Of a stretch of DNA of 64,000 bases, positions 16,270-24,203 are shown piece by piece. Position numbers and translations under genes: made by a program. Source of the DNA: an uncultured Nocardioides sp. (lineage in GTDB: Bacteria; Actinomycetota; Actinomycetes; Propionibacteriales; Nocardioidaceae); assembly GCF_947488025.1 (NCBI RefSeq), contig NZ_CANKYS010000013.1, forward strand, positions 48,666 to 112,665, read 5' to 3'. Under the pieces are notes generated by a model that searched no databases, was not told the DNA's origin, and saw only the letters and a program-made list of their open reading frames with translations. Position 1 is the first letter of the stretch. Every line of letters begins with the position of its first letter.

Positions 16270-17052
16270 TCATGCCGGCGCCGCCTCTCGGGGTCGGGTG
16301 GTCAGCTTCTCGATGTGCTTCTCGTGCGCCTGCGTCGGCGTCAGCTCGACGACGCGCTGGACGAACACCCCGGGCAGGTGGACGTCGTCGGGCGCGATGG
16401 CGCCGATCTCGACGACCTTCTCGGCCTCGACGATCGTCAGTCGCCCGGCCATCGCGGCCGGGATGTTGAAGTTGCGGGCCGAGGCGTGGAAGACGCAGTT
16501 GCCGGCGCGGTCCACCCTGGCCGCCCGGACGAGCGCGACGTCGGTGACGATCGACTCCTCGAGCACCATGTCGACGCCGTGGAAGGTGCGTACCTCCTTC
16601 GGCTCGGAGGCCAGCGCCACGGTGCCGTCCGGGTGGTAGCGCCAGGGGAGCCCGCCCTCGGAGACCATCGTGCCCACGCCGGTCGGGGTGAAGAACGCAC
16701 CGATGCCGGCGCCACCGGCACGCAGCCGCTCCGCGAGAGTGCCCTGCGGGGTGAGCTCGACGGTGAGCTCGCCGGCGAGGTACTGCCGGCCGAACTCCTT
16801 GTTCTCACCGACGTACGACGCGATGACCCGGGTGATCCGGCGGGCCTCGAGCAACAGGCCGAGGCCGGCGCCGTCGACGCCGCAGTTGTTGGAGACGACC
16901 GTGAGGTCGTCGGCGCCCTGGTCGAGGAGGGCGCCGATCAGCGTCCACGGGATGCCGACGAGGCCGAAGCCGCCGACGGCCAGGCTCGAGCCGGGCGCGA
17001 TGTCGGCGACCGCCTCCTCGGCGCTCGGGACGACCTTGTCGATGCTGCTCAT
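16270..17052 (-). CDS. pcaI: 3-oxoadipate CoA-transferase subunit A
   Basis: A 260-residue alpha subunit of the CoA-transferase, starting MSSIDKVV, with GGFGLVGIPWTLIGAL (CoA-binding Gly-rich turn), NNCGVDGAGLG, and GAFFTPTGVGTMV. It pairs with PcaJ to move CoA from succinyl-CoA onto 3-oxoadipate. Its ATG overlaps the pcaD stop by 4 nt. The C-terminal tail (HIEKLTTRPREAAPA) is a little longer than in proteobacterial PcaI. Confidence 0.94.
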   Translation of the reverse strand: MSSIDKVVPSAEEAVADIAPGSSLAVGGFGLVGIPWTLIGALLDQGADDLTVVSNNCGVDGAGLGLLLEARRITRVIASYVGENKEFGRQYLAGELTVELTPQGTLAERLRAGGAGIGAFFTPTGVGTMVSEGGLPWRYHPDGTVALASEPKEVRTFHGVDMVLEESIVTDVALVRAARVDRAGNCVFHASARNFNIPAAMAGRLTIVEAEKVVEIGAIAPDDVHLPGVFVQRVVELTPTQAHEKHIEKLTTRPREAAPA

Positions 17053-17825
17053 GCCGCTCCGCCCTTCAGGTGCGCGATGATCGCCGGGGTGATGGTCTGC
17101 GGCTGCTCGGCGTTGGCGAGGTGGGCCGAGTCGGGCACGACGAGCAGGCGCCCGTCCTGGACGCCGTCAGCGATCGCCTCGAGGTGCGGGGGAGGAGTTG
17201 CCGGGTCGTCGGCCCCGGCGATCGCGAGCGTGGGGGCGCTGATGCCGGCGAGGTCGTCGCGCAGGTCCATCTCGGCGATGACCTCGCAGCACGAGGCGTA
17301 GCCCTCGGCCGGGGTCGCCGCCACGATGCCCTCGCACGCGGTCTTGACGTCGGGGTTCTTCGTCAGGAACCCCGGGGTGTACCACCGCGCGACGGCGGCC
17401 TCGGCCACCGCGGTGCTCCCGTTCGCGCGCACGGTCGCAGCCCGGTCGTGCCACGCGCTCGACGGCTCGAGACGGGCGCCGGTGCACAGCACCACGAGGC
17501 GGTCGACGCGCTCTGGGTTGCGGGCAGCGAGGCGCATGCCGGTCATCCCACCCAGCGAGAGACCGACGAAATGGGCCCTCTCGACCCCGAGGCGGTCGAG
17601 CAGCGCCACGACGTCGTCGGCGAGGTCGTCGATGTCGTAGGGGCCCTCCGGCACGGGGGAGGCGCCGTGGCCGCGGGTGTCGTAGCGCACGACACGGAAG
17701 TGCTCGGCCAGCTCGTCGGCCTGGGCGTCCCACATGGACGTCGTCGAGCCGAGCGAGTTGGACAGGACGACGACGGGCGCGTCCTCGGGCCCGGTGACGA
17801 CGTGGTGGACCTCGACGGAGCTCAT
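17049..17825 (-). CDS. pcaD: 3-oxoadipate enol-lactonase
   Basis: A 258-residue alpha/beta hydrolase that opens 3-oxoadipate enol-lactone, the point where the catechol and protocatechuate branches meet. The nucleophile elbow is GLSLGGM, the oxyanion region LSNSLGST, and the catalytic His is in PDSAHLANAEQP. The single-domain length argues against a PcaL fusion with carboxymuconolactone decarboxylase. The ATG at 17825 overlaps the thiolase stop, and its own stop overlaps pcaI, so the three genes are coupled. Confidence 0.93.
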   Translation of the reverse strand: MSSVEVHHVVTGPEDAPVVVLSNSLGSTTSMWDAQADELAEHFRVVRYDTRGHGASPVPEGPYDIDDLADDVVALLDRLGVERAHFVGLSLGGMTGMRLAARNPERVDRLVVLCTGARLEPSSAWHDRAATVRANGSTAVAEAAVARWYTPGFLTKNPDVKTACEGIVAATPAEGYASCCEVIAEMDLRDDLAGISAPTLAIAGADDPATPPPHLEAIADGVQDGRLLVVPDSAHLANAEQPQTITPAIIAHLKGGAA

Positions 17826-19039
17826 GAGGTGACCCGCTCGAAGATCGCGGCAAGGCCCTGGCCGCCGCCGATGCACATGGTCTCGAGGCCGTAGCGCGAC
17901 TCGCGGCGCTGCATCTCGTGGGCCATCGTCGCCAGGATGCGGGCGCCGGTGGCGCCGACCGGGTGGCCCAGCGAGATTCCCGAGCCGTTGGGGTTGAGCC
18001 GCTCGTCGGTCGGGTCGACCTTCCACTCGCGCAGGCAGGCCAGCACCTGCGCGGCGAAGGCCTCGTTGAGCTCGATCAGGTCGATCTCGTCGAGGGTGAG
18101 CCCGGCCCGCTCGAGGGCGGCAGCGGTCGCGGGGACCGGTCCGATGCCCATCACCTCGGGCCCGACGCCGGCCACGGCCCACGACCTCAGCGCGAGCAGC
18201 GGTCGCAGGCCGCGGCGCTCGGCCTCCTCACGGGTGGTCACGACGCACATCGCTGCTCCGTCGTTCTGGCCGCTGGCGTTGCCGGCGGTGACGGTGGAGG
18301 CGGCGTCGACCTTCTGGCGCACCGGCCGCAGCGCGGCGAGCTGCTCGAGGGTGGTCTCGGGACGCGGGTGCTCGTCGCGGTCGACGACGACGTCCGGCGT
18401 GCCGCGGCGGCCCGGGACGGTGACCGGCACGAGCTCGTCGGCGAACCGTCCGGCCTCGTACGCGGCCCCGGCGCGCTGCTGGGATCGGAGCGAGAGCTCG
18501 TCCTGCTCCTCGCGCGAGATGTCGTACTCCCGGCGGAGGTTCTCCGCGGTCTCGAGCATGCCGCCGGGGACCGGGTGGTCCTTGCCGCCGGCCGTCTCGC
18601 GGGCCCGGACCAGGCGGTCCATCAGCTCGACGGAGCCGCCCTTGACGCCGGTGCGCAGGCCGAGGGCGTAGTGCTCGACGTTGGACATCGACTCAGCGCC
18701 ACCGGCCACGATGAGCGTCCCGCCGCCGCTGGCGATCTGGGCGGCGGCGTACAGGACAGCCTGCAGACCGGAGCCGCAGCGACGGTCGAGCTGGAGGCCG
18801 GGCACGCCGGTGCCCAGGCCCGCGTCGAGGGCGGCGATGCGTCCGATGGCAGGGTTCTCGCCGCTGGGGTAGCAGTTGCCCAGGATGACGTCGTCGACGT
18901 CACCCTCCTGCAGGCCCGTCCTGCGGACGAGCTCGGTCAGGGTGGTGGACGCCAGGTCGACGGCGGACAGCGAGGCGAACGCGCCGCCCTGGCGGCCCAC
19001 CGGGGTGCGCACGGGTTCACAGATGACGATGTCGGGCAT
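17822..19039 (-). CDS. pcaF: 3-oxoadipyl-CoA thiolase
   Basis: A 405-residue thiolase that splits 3-oxoadipyl-CoA into succinyl-CoA and acetyl-CoA, the last pathway step. The nucleophilic Cys is in LDRRCGSGLQ, the second active-site motif is NEAFAAQ, the catalytic His is in GHPVGATG, and the second Cys is in CIGGGQG. It is first in the pcaFDIJ operon. Generic acetyl-CoA acetyltransferases look similar; the operon context decides in favour of PcaF. The ATG at 19039 sits directly beside a palindrome (19043-19065), so the leader is very short or absent. Confidence 0.93.
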   Translation of the reverse strand: MPDIVICEPVRTPVGRQGGAFASLSAVDLASTTLTELVRRTGLQEGDVDDVILGNCYPSGENPAIGRIAALDAGLGTGVPGLQLDRRCGSGLQAVLYAAAQIASGGGTLIVAGGAESMSNVEHYALGLRTGVKGGSVELMDRLVRARETAGGKDHPVPGGMLETAENLRREYDISREEQDELSLRSQQRAGAAYEAGRFADELVPVTVPGRRGTPDVVVDRDEHPRPETTLEQLAALRPVRQKVDAASTVTAGNASGQNDGAAMCVVTTREEAERRGLRPLLALRSWAVAGVGPEVMGIGPVPATAAALERAGLTLDEIDLIELNEAFAAQVLACLREWKVDPTDERLNPNGSGISLGHPVGATGARILATMAHEMQRRESRYGLETMCIGGGQGLAAIFERVTS

Positions 19040-19042
19040 GGA

Positions 19043-19065
19043 TCGAACCTAGTAGTGACGTTCGA
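19043..19065 (-). promoter_or_regulatory. Candidate operator of the pca operon
   Basis: An inverted repeat TCGAAC-N11-GTTCGA begins 4 bp upstream of the pcaF start. The spacing (11, not 4) excludes a LexA box. GTTCGAT-type half-sites are known for IclR-family Pca regulators, but no such regulator is in the window. Two further inverted repeats follow, GATAC-N6-GTATC (19064-19079) and CAGTGA-N16-TCACTG (19068-19095). Confidence 0.55.
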
Positions 19066-19199
19066 TACAGTGAAGTATCTGTTTCGGTGTCACTGAGACG
19101 AGTGGCGTCCTAAAGGACACCGTGGTGTGCACGTACTTTCGACCCTTGCGACCGGCGGGCGGCCGGCGGGACGATGGGGTCCCGGGGGAGGGGGATCGC

Positions 19200-19727
19200 A
19201 TGGACGCACCACGATGGAGTGCTCGCGCACTGTCGGCCTGCGTGGTCGCCGCGGCGCTGGTGGTGCCGGGGACGGCCCAGGCGGGGGCGAGGGGGTTCGA
19301 CGACCCGGTCGGTGACGCGACGTCCGTGGACATCTCGCACGTACGTGTCGTGCACCGGAACGCGGTGAAGGTGAGCGTCCGGTCGGCCGTCCCGCTGGAC
19401 GCGGGGCAGGTCTACGGCTTCTGGATCGACACGGGGCGTGGCCCTCGGCCGACGTTCCACGTGTCGTTCCGTGCCAACTCCGACTTCTCGAGCGGACTCG
19501 CGGTCGTGCGGTCGTTCGGTCAGCGCCCGGTGCGGACGGTGCAGTGCCCGGGCATGAGCGCGCACGCCGACATGTTCGACGGCAAGCCCGCGTCGATCCG
19601 CATCCCGCGGAAGTGCATCGGCGACCCGAAGAGGGTCCGCGTGGCGGTGAAGTTCGAGGACGAGACCACGGGGTCGGTGGACTGGGCGCCGGAGCGACGG
19701 ATGTTCACGCCCTGGGTGGCGCGGTAG
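19200..19727 (+). CDS. Secreted protein of unknown function
   Basis: A 175-residue exported protein with a signal peptide at about residues 1-30 (SACVVAAALVVPGTAQA, then GARG). The mature part starts with a DDPVGDATSVDI segment, seen in small actinobacterial secreted proteins with a beta-sandwich look, and carries two cysteines (VQCPGM and PRKCIGD) that could form a disulfide. The ATG at 19200 has GGGGAGGGGG upstream. It reads divergently from the pca operon and is followed by a LysR gene. I do not recognise a function. Confidence 0.75.
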   Translation: MDAPRWSARALSACVVAAALVVPGTAQAGARGFDDPVGDATSVDISHVRVVHRNAVKVSVRSAVPLDAGQVYGFWIDTGRGPRPTFHVSFRANSDFSSGLAVVRSFGQRPVRTVQCPGMSAHADMFDGKPASIRIPRKCIGDPKRVRVAVKFEDETTGSVDWAPERRMFTPWVAR

Positions 19728-19760
19728 TCCCTTCTGCATCCGGTGAGACCCAGCGGGGTG

Positions 19761-19777
19761 CCAGTGCGCCGCACTGG
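19761..19777 (+). promoter_or_regulatory. Palindrome before the second LysR gene
   Basis: CCAGTGC-N3-GCACTGG ends 20 bp upstream of the LysR start at 19798. It could be an autoregulatory operator or a short terminator of the upstream gene. No T run follows, so I favour an operator. Confidence 0.45.
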
Positions 19778-19797
19778 AACCCTGCCAGTATCAGTGG

Positions 19798-20682
19798 ATG
19801 GAACTGCGCCACCTCCGGTACTTCGTCGCCGTCGCCGAGCAGCGTCACTTCGGCCGAGCCGCTGGGCTGCTGCACATGGCGCAACCGCCGCTCTCGCAGG
19901 CGATCCGCCAGCTCGAGGCCGAGCTCGGCGTCACGCTCCTCACGCGCACCACCCGACGTGTCGACCTCACCGCCGCCGGCACGGCGTACCTCGTCCGGGC
20001 GCGCGACATCCTCGCGGCGGTGGACGCCGCAGGGGAGGAGGCGGAGCGGGTCGCGTCCGGCCGGTCGGGCCGCCTCGTCGTCGGATGCGTCGGCTCGGCG
20101 ACGTACTCGCTCCTCCCGGCTCTCGCGCGTCGGCTGCGAGAGGAGCTTCCTGCCGTCGACTTCGGCTTCCGCGGTGAGATGCTCTCGCCCGAGCAGGTCG
20201 AGCGGCTGCGCGACGGCTCGCTCGACCTCGCGCTGCTGAGGAGGCTGCCCGACCAGAACGGCCTGACCGTGACCGCGGTGCGGCACGACCGTCTGCTCGT
20301 GGCGATGCCGCAGGGCCACCGCTTCGCCGGCAGGCGGCGGTTGCGGGTCGCGGACCTGGCGGGGGAGGACCTCGTCGTCCACGCCGGAGGCGGCCGGTCG
20401 GCGATGAACGCACTCGTGCAGGAGCTGTTCGACGCGGCCGGGCGCGAGGCTCGGGTCGTCCACCAGGTCGCCGAGACCTCGACCCTGGTGACCTTCGTGG
20501 CCGCTGGGCTCGGCATCGCCGTGGTGCCCGAGCCGACCGCGGCGCTCGCGGTTCCCGGTGTCGTCTACGTCGCGCTGGTGGGTGCCCCGGGCATCGACCT
20601 CGTGGCTGCGCGCCGTGCCGACGACGACAACCCCGTGCTCGCCCGGGCGCTCGCTGCGCTGTCGGCTGTTGCGGACGGCTGA
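19798..20682 (+). CDS. LysR-type transcriptional regulator
   Basis: A 294-residue LysR protein with the HTH in residues 1-60 (MELRHLRYF, HFGRAAGLLHMAQPPLSQAIRQLE) and a BenM/CatM-type effector-binding domain (GRLVVGCVGSATYSLLP, VAAGLGIAVVPE). It is clearly related to the cat regulator at 13116-14045. Being close to the pca operon, it may sense muconate or another aromatic acid, but it is not directly divergent from pcaF because the secreted-protein gene lies between. The target is therefore open. Confidence 0.85.
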   Translation: MELRHLRYFVAVAEQRHFGRAAGLLHMAQPPLSQAIRQLEAELGVTLLTRTTRRVDLTAAGTAYLVRARDILAAVDAAGEEAERVASGRSGRLVVGCVGSATYSLLPALARRLREELPAVDFGFRGEMLSPEQVERLRDGSLDLALLRRLPDQNGLTVTAVRHDRLLVAMPQGHRFAGRRRLRVADLAGEDLVVHAGGGRSAMNALVQELFDAAGREARVVHQVAETSTLVTFVAAGLGIAVVPEPTAALAVPGVVYVALVGAPGIDLVAARRADDDNPVLARALAALSAVADG

Positions 20683-20717
20683 CGTCGAGGGGTGCGAGTG
20701 GCCCGGCCGCTTGTCCT

Positions 20718-20744
20718 ATATCGCTACGATGAACGTATCGATAT
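20718..20744 (+). promoter_or_regulatory. TetR-type operator
   Basis: Two 11-bp arms (ATATCGCTACG and CGTATCGATAT, one mismatch when reverse complemented) flank a 5-bp centre. It lies 43 bp before the small membrane protein gene. TATCGATACG-like arms are typical for TetR repressors, and a TetR gene is the second gene of the unit. Confidence 0.75.
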
Positions 20745-20786
20745 CCCCCAGGGGTCGGTAGGCCGGCCCGGGAAGAGGTGACCGGA

Positions 20787-20984
20787 GTGAGTGTCGAAGT
20801 GGTCGTGTTCATCGTCGCCGCATCACTGGCGGGCGGGCTCTCGATGGGCGCCGTCACCTGGATCTACTTCCTCGACAAGTGGCGCTCCGACCCGGAGAAG
20901 TCGTCCGCGCCGCCGCCACGCTCCGTCTTCGAGGGGCCCGGGAGCTTCGGCCCGACGAGGCAGCGTGGGCATGCCGACCACTGA
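20787..20984 (+). CDS. Small single-pass membrane protein
   Basis: A 65-residue protein with one membrane helix (about residues 4-26: VVVFIVAASLAGGLSMGAVTWIYF) followed by a short charged and Pro/Ser-rich cytoplasmic tail. The GTG at 20787 is preceded by AGAGG at a good distance; an in-frame GTG at 20778 is less well placed. Its 3' end overlaps the TetR gene by 14 nt, so the two are co-translated, and the TetR operator lies upstream. It may be the membrane partner or target of that repressor. I do not recognise the family. Confidence 0.6.
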   Translation: MSVEVVVFIVAASLAGGLSMGAVTWIYFLDKWRSDPEKSSAPPPRSVFEGPGSFGPTRQRGHADH

Positions 20985-21573
20985 CCCGGAGTCCCCGGAG
21001 TCCCCGGAGTCCCCGGGGTCCGGCCGCCCGCGCGAGGCCTCGGTGGACCAGCGCCTGCACGCCGCTGTGCTGGAGCTGCTCCGGGACGGCGGGCCGGGAG
21101 CGGTCACCGTGGACCGGGTCGCCGCGACCTCCGGGGTCGCGAAGACCTCCATCTACCGCCGCCACGCGAACCGCGGCGAGCTGCTGACGGCCGTCCTCTC
21201 CGCGGCCATCGGGCTGCCGGACGTCCCCGAGGACGGGGAGGTCCGCGACAAGATCCGTGCCGCGCTCGAGCAGGCGTGGCACCAGATGGGTGTCGTCCTG
21301 GGTCGAGGTGGACTCGCCGCCATCGTCGGTGACACCGACCCGGAGTTCACCGGACTGTTCCGCGCGGCGCTGGAGCCCTACGTCGACGTCCTTGTCCGGC
21401 GGATCCGTGACGACGTCGACGCCGGACTGCTGCGCAGCCGCCTCGACGCGGAGGGGGTCGTGAGCCTCATGGTGGGCGCGTACCTGGGTGAGCTCGTCCA
21501 CCACGGCGAGGTGGCGCCGGACTGGCTCGACCGGACCATCGAGCTCCTCTGGGTGCTCATGGCGTCCGTCTAG
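20971..21573 (+). CDS. TetR family transcriptional regulator
   Basis: A 200-residue TetR regulator. The N-terminal HTH reads AAVLELLRDGGPGAVTVDRVAATSGVAKTSIYRR in two adjacent stretches, and the C-terminal ligand domain includes a TetR_C-like DVLVRRIRDDVDAGLLR segment. Before the HTH is a short low-complexity run (PESPESPESPGS) encoded by direct repeats at 20989-21017. It probably binds the palindrome at 20718-20744 and represses its own unit. The ligand is unknown. Confidence 0.88.
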   Translation: MPTTDPESPESPESPGSGRPREASVDQRLHAAVLELLRDGGPGAVTVDRVAATSGVAKTSIYRRHANRGELLTAVLSAAIGLPDVPEDGEVRDKIRAALEQAWHQMGVVLGRGGLAAIVGDTDPEFTGLFRAALEPYVDVLVRRIRDDVDAGLLRSRLDAEGVVSLMVGAYLGELVHHGEVAPDWLDRTIELLWVLMASV

Positions 21574-21617
21574 CTCGGACCTCGACGCGGGTGCCGGTAG
21601 AGCGGGACACTGTCGTC

Positions 21618-22433
21618 ATGGCCGACGTCGGGTACGACCCCCGCTTCCTCGACACCGACATCGCGCCGCCGCAGGCGCCCGCGCCCGGGCCGGACGACGA
21701 CCCGGCCCTCGCGACGCCGCTCGACTACGCGCACTTCACGGTCCGCATGCACCCCGAGCGCCGGCTGGCGTGGTGGGTGGCCTGGAACGTCGACGGTCTG
21801 CGCCTCTTCCCCAGCGACAGCATCAGCCGCTCGGGCGAGCGCTTCCGCCTCGACCCCCGCATCCCGGCCGAGGCGCAGACCGGAGAGGAGGTGTACGCCG
21901 CCAACGACCTCGACCGCGGCCATGTCGCGCGCCGCTCCGACCTGCTCTGGGGCACGCTCGACGAGGCGAGGTTGGCCAACTCCGCGTCGTTCTTCTTCAC
22001 CAACATCACGCCGCAGCACCAGGACTTCAACCAGTCCGGCCGCGGCGGCGTGTGGGGCCTGCTCGAGAACGCCGTACTGGCGCTCGACGGGCTCGAGGAG
22101 CGGCGGCTGACGCTCTTCGCCGGTCCGGTCCTCGCGCCCGACGACCCGCCCTACCGGGGCGTCCAGCTGCCGGTCGAGCACTGGAAGGTCGTCGTCTACC
22201 GCCTCGACGGACGTGTGCGCGCCAAGGCGTTCGTCCTGACACAGGACCTCGACGGCCTCGAGGGCGCGGCGCCCGACTTCCTCGACGACTTCGACACCTA
22301 CCTCGTGCCGCTGGAGCTCCTCGAGGAGCGCACCGGCCTCAGCTTCGAGAGCCTGCGGGAGACCGTCGCGCCCGAAGAGGTGCTTCCCGCCGGCCCGGTC
22401 CTGGTCACCGACGTCGAACAGGTCGGCTGGTAG
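21618..22433 (+). CDS. DNA/RNA non-specific endonuclease (NucA/Serratia-nuclease type)
   Basis: A 271-residue beta-beta-alpha-Me nuclease. The DRGH motif is at residues 99-102 (the His is the general base) and is followed by the metal-ligand Asn in NITPQHQDFNQ. Such enzymes cut both DNA and RNA. Most are secreted toxins or scavengers, but this one shows no signal peptide from the ATG at 21618 nor from the alternative start nine codons earlier. It is either exported by another route or acts inside the cell with an inhibitor I cannot identify. It is not adjacent to any obvious immunity gene. Confidence 0.85.
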   Translation: MADVGYDPRFLDTDIAPPQAPAPGPDDDPALATPLDYAHFTVRMHPERRLAWWVAWNVDGLRLFPSDSISRSGERFRLDPRIPAEAQTGEEVYAANDLDRGHVARRSDLLWGTLDEARLANSASFFFTNITPQHQDFNQSGRGGVWGLLENAVLALDGLEERRLTLFAGPVLAPDDPPYRGVQLPVEHWKVVVYRLDGRVRAKAFVLTQDLDGLEGAAPDFLDDFDTYLVPLELLEERTGLSFESLRETVAPEEVLPAGPVLVTDVEQVGW

Positions 22434-22471
22434 CGGGAGGCGCACCATCGTGTGAGCATGGGGGAAGCGCC

Positions 22472-24106
22472 ATGGAGACCCGGTTGCGACACCCGATCGC
22501 GGGCGGCACCGCCCGCGTCCTCCGGCTGCCGCTCGGCCGTCATCCCTACGCTGTCCGGACCACGCGAGTCCCCATGCGTGACGGCGTCGAGCTGCTGACC
22601 GACGTGTACTCGCCGGCGGCCGGGTTGCCGGGGACGGTGCTCATCCGCACGCCGTACGGCCGTGACGGCCTGATCGCCCAGCTCACGGCGGGTTTCTTCG
22701 CCGGTCACGGCTACCACGTCGTGAACCAGGGCTGCCGCGGGACGTCCGGCTCAGGAGGGACGTTGGACCCGTTCCGCCAGGAACGTGCCGACGGGGCCGA
22801 CACCGTCGCCTGGCTGCGTCGGCAGCCCTGGTTCGGTGGCCGGCTGGCGCTGTGGGGAGCCTCGTACCAGGGGCACGCGGCCTGGGCCGTGCTGGCGGAC
22901 CCCCCTCCGGAGGTGGTGACGGCGGTGATCGTCAACTCGGCCCACGACGCCCACTGGGCGACGCACGGGGCAGGCGCCTTCTCCTTGGAGGAGGTGGCGG
23001 GCCTCATGGACGGCTTGGGCCACCTCGAGGCCGGCACAGTCCGAGGGCTCGCACGCGGCGTGACGGCGGCTCGGCGCCTGCGGCCCGCGTTCGAGGAGCT
23101 TCCCCTCGTCAAGGCCCAGGACCTCTTCGCGCGCACCGGCATGCCGTACGCGGACTGGCTCGTGGCGTCGGACCGCGAGGACCCACTGTGGCGCGACATG
23201 CGACTCGGCCAGGCCCTCGACCGGGTCACCGTGCCGGTCCTGCTGCAGACGGGATGGCAGGACCGGTTCCCCGCCCAGATGATCGAGGCGTTCGAGCGGC
23301 TGCAGCAGCGGGGTGTCGACACCGGGCTCACCATCGGGCCGTGGACCCACGTCCAGACGCTCACGAAGGGGGCGGCTGTCGTGATGACGGAGGCACTGGA
23401 CTGGCTGGCCGAGCACCTCGCCGCAGCCCCGGATCGGAAGCGGCCGAGCCCGGTCCGGATCTACGTGACCGGAGCGCGGGAGTGGCGCCGCCTGCAGACG
23501 TGGCCGCCGCCGCCCACCAGCGAGCGCGTGCTGTACCTCCGGCCCACGGGTGGGCTCGCGGGGACGCCGCCGTCGGCCACGGCCGGCCCGACCACGTTCA
23601 CCTACGACCCTGCCCGTCCCACTCCGGCGGTGGGTGGTCGGGTGATCAACCCGGCGATCGGCGGTCATCGCGACAACCGCGAGCTCGAGGCGCGCGCGGA
23701 CGTCGTGACGTTCACCAGCCCGCCGTTGACCGAACCCCTGGACGTGCTCGGGGAACCGGTCGTCGAGGTCGTCCACGAGACCGACAACCCGTACGCCGAC
23801 CTCTTCGTCCGCCTGTGCGAGGTGCGGAGGAGCGGTCGGTCCGTCAACATCAGCGACGGGTTCGTGAGGCTTGGTCCGGAGGATGCGAACGGGACCATCG
23901 TGCTCCGACTCGATGCCGTGGCGCACAGGTTCACGTCGGGCAACCGACTCCGCCTGCAGGTGTCCGGGGGTGCACACCCTCGCTACGCGAGGAACCTGGG
24001 CACCGACCAGGACCCGGCGACGGGCACGGACCTGGTGCCGTCGGCTCGCGAGGTCCGTCACGGCTCGGGCGGCCTGTCCCTGGTCCGCCTGCCGTGCTCC
24101 TTGTAG
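22472..24106 (+). CDS. CocE/NonD family hydrolase (X-Pro dipeptidyl-peptidase S15 type)
   Basis: A 544-residue serine hydrolase. The alpha/beta-hydrolase domain carries GCRGTSGSGG (oxyanion loop) and the nucleophile elbow GASYQG with Ser131. TGWQDRF marks the acid region and GPWTH holds the catalytic His. A C-terminal jelly-roll (from about residue 330, with LTEPLDVLGEP and the final SGGAHPRYARN) matches the PepX/CocE C-terminal domain. Substrates range from cocaine esters to acylated antibiotics, so specificity is not predictable. The frame is open far upstream but antisense-like; the ATG after GGGGGAAGCGCC is chosen. Confidence 0.9.
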   Translation: METRLRHPIAGGTARVLRLPLGRHPYAVRTTRVPMRDGVELLTDVYSPAAGLPGTVLIRTPYGRDGLIAQLTAGFFAGHGYHVVNQGCRGTSGSGGTLDPFRQERADGADTVAWLRRQPWFGGRLALWGASYQGHAAWAVLADPPPEVVTAVIVNSAHDAHWATHGAGAFSLEEVAGLMDGLGHLEAGTVRGLARGVTAARRLRPAFEELPLVKAQDLFARTGMPYADWLVASDREDPLWRDMRLGQALDRVTVPVLLQTGWQDRFPAQMIEAFERLQQRGVDTGLTIGPWTHVQTLTKGAAVVMTEALDWLAEHLAAAPDRKRPSPVRIYVTGAREWRRLQTWPPPPTSERVLYLRPTGGLAGTPPSATAGPTTFTYDPARPTPAVGGRVINPAIGGHRDNRELEARADVVTFTSPPLTEPLDVLGEPVVEVVHETDNPYADLFVRLCEVRRSGRSVNISDGFVRLGPEDANGTIVLRLDAVAHRFTSGNRLRLQVSGGAHPRYARNLGTDQDPATGTDLVPSAREVRHGSGGLSLVRLPCSL

Positions 24107-24203
24107 CCCGGATCGGGGCCCGCCCTTGCCTCGCGGGGGCCGATCACGCGACAGTGAGCTGACAGTTCTCGGACCGTCGGAGCAGTGAGCAGGAGCCGTC
24201 ACG

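Noticed and set aside
19043..19065. LexA box before pcaF
   Set aside because: The half-sites match, but the spacer is 11 bp instead of 4, so LexA would not bind.
20989..21017. GAGTCCCCG direct repeats near the TetR start as an iteron array
   Set aside because: They are only about four short units inside the TetR coding region, encoding a PES-rich linker.
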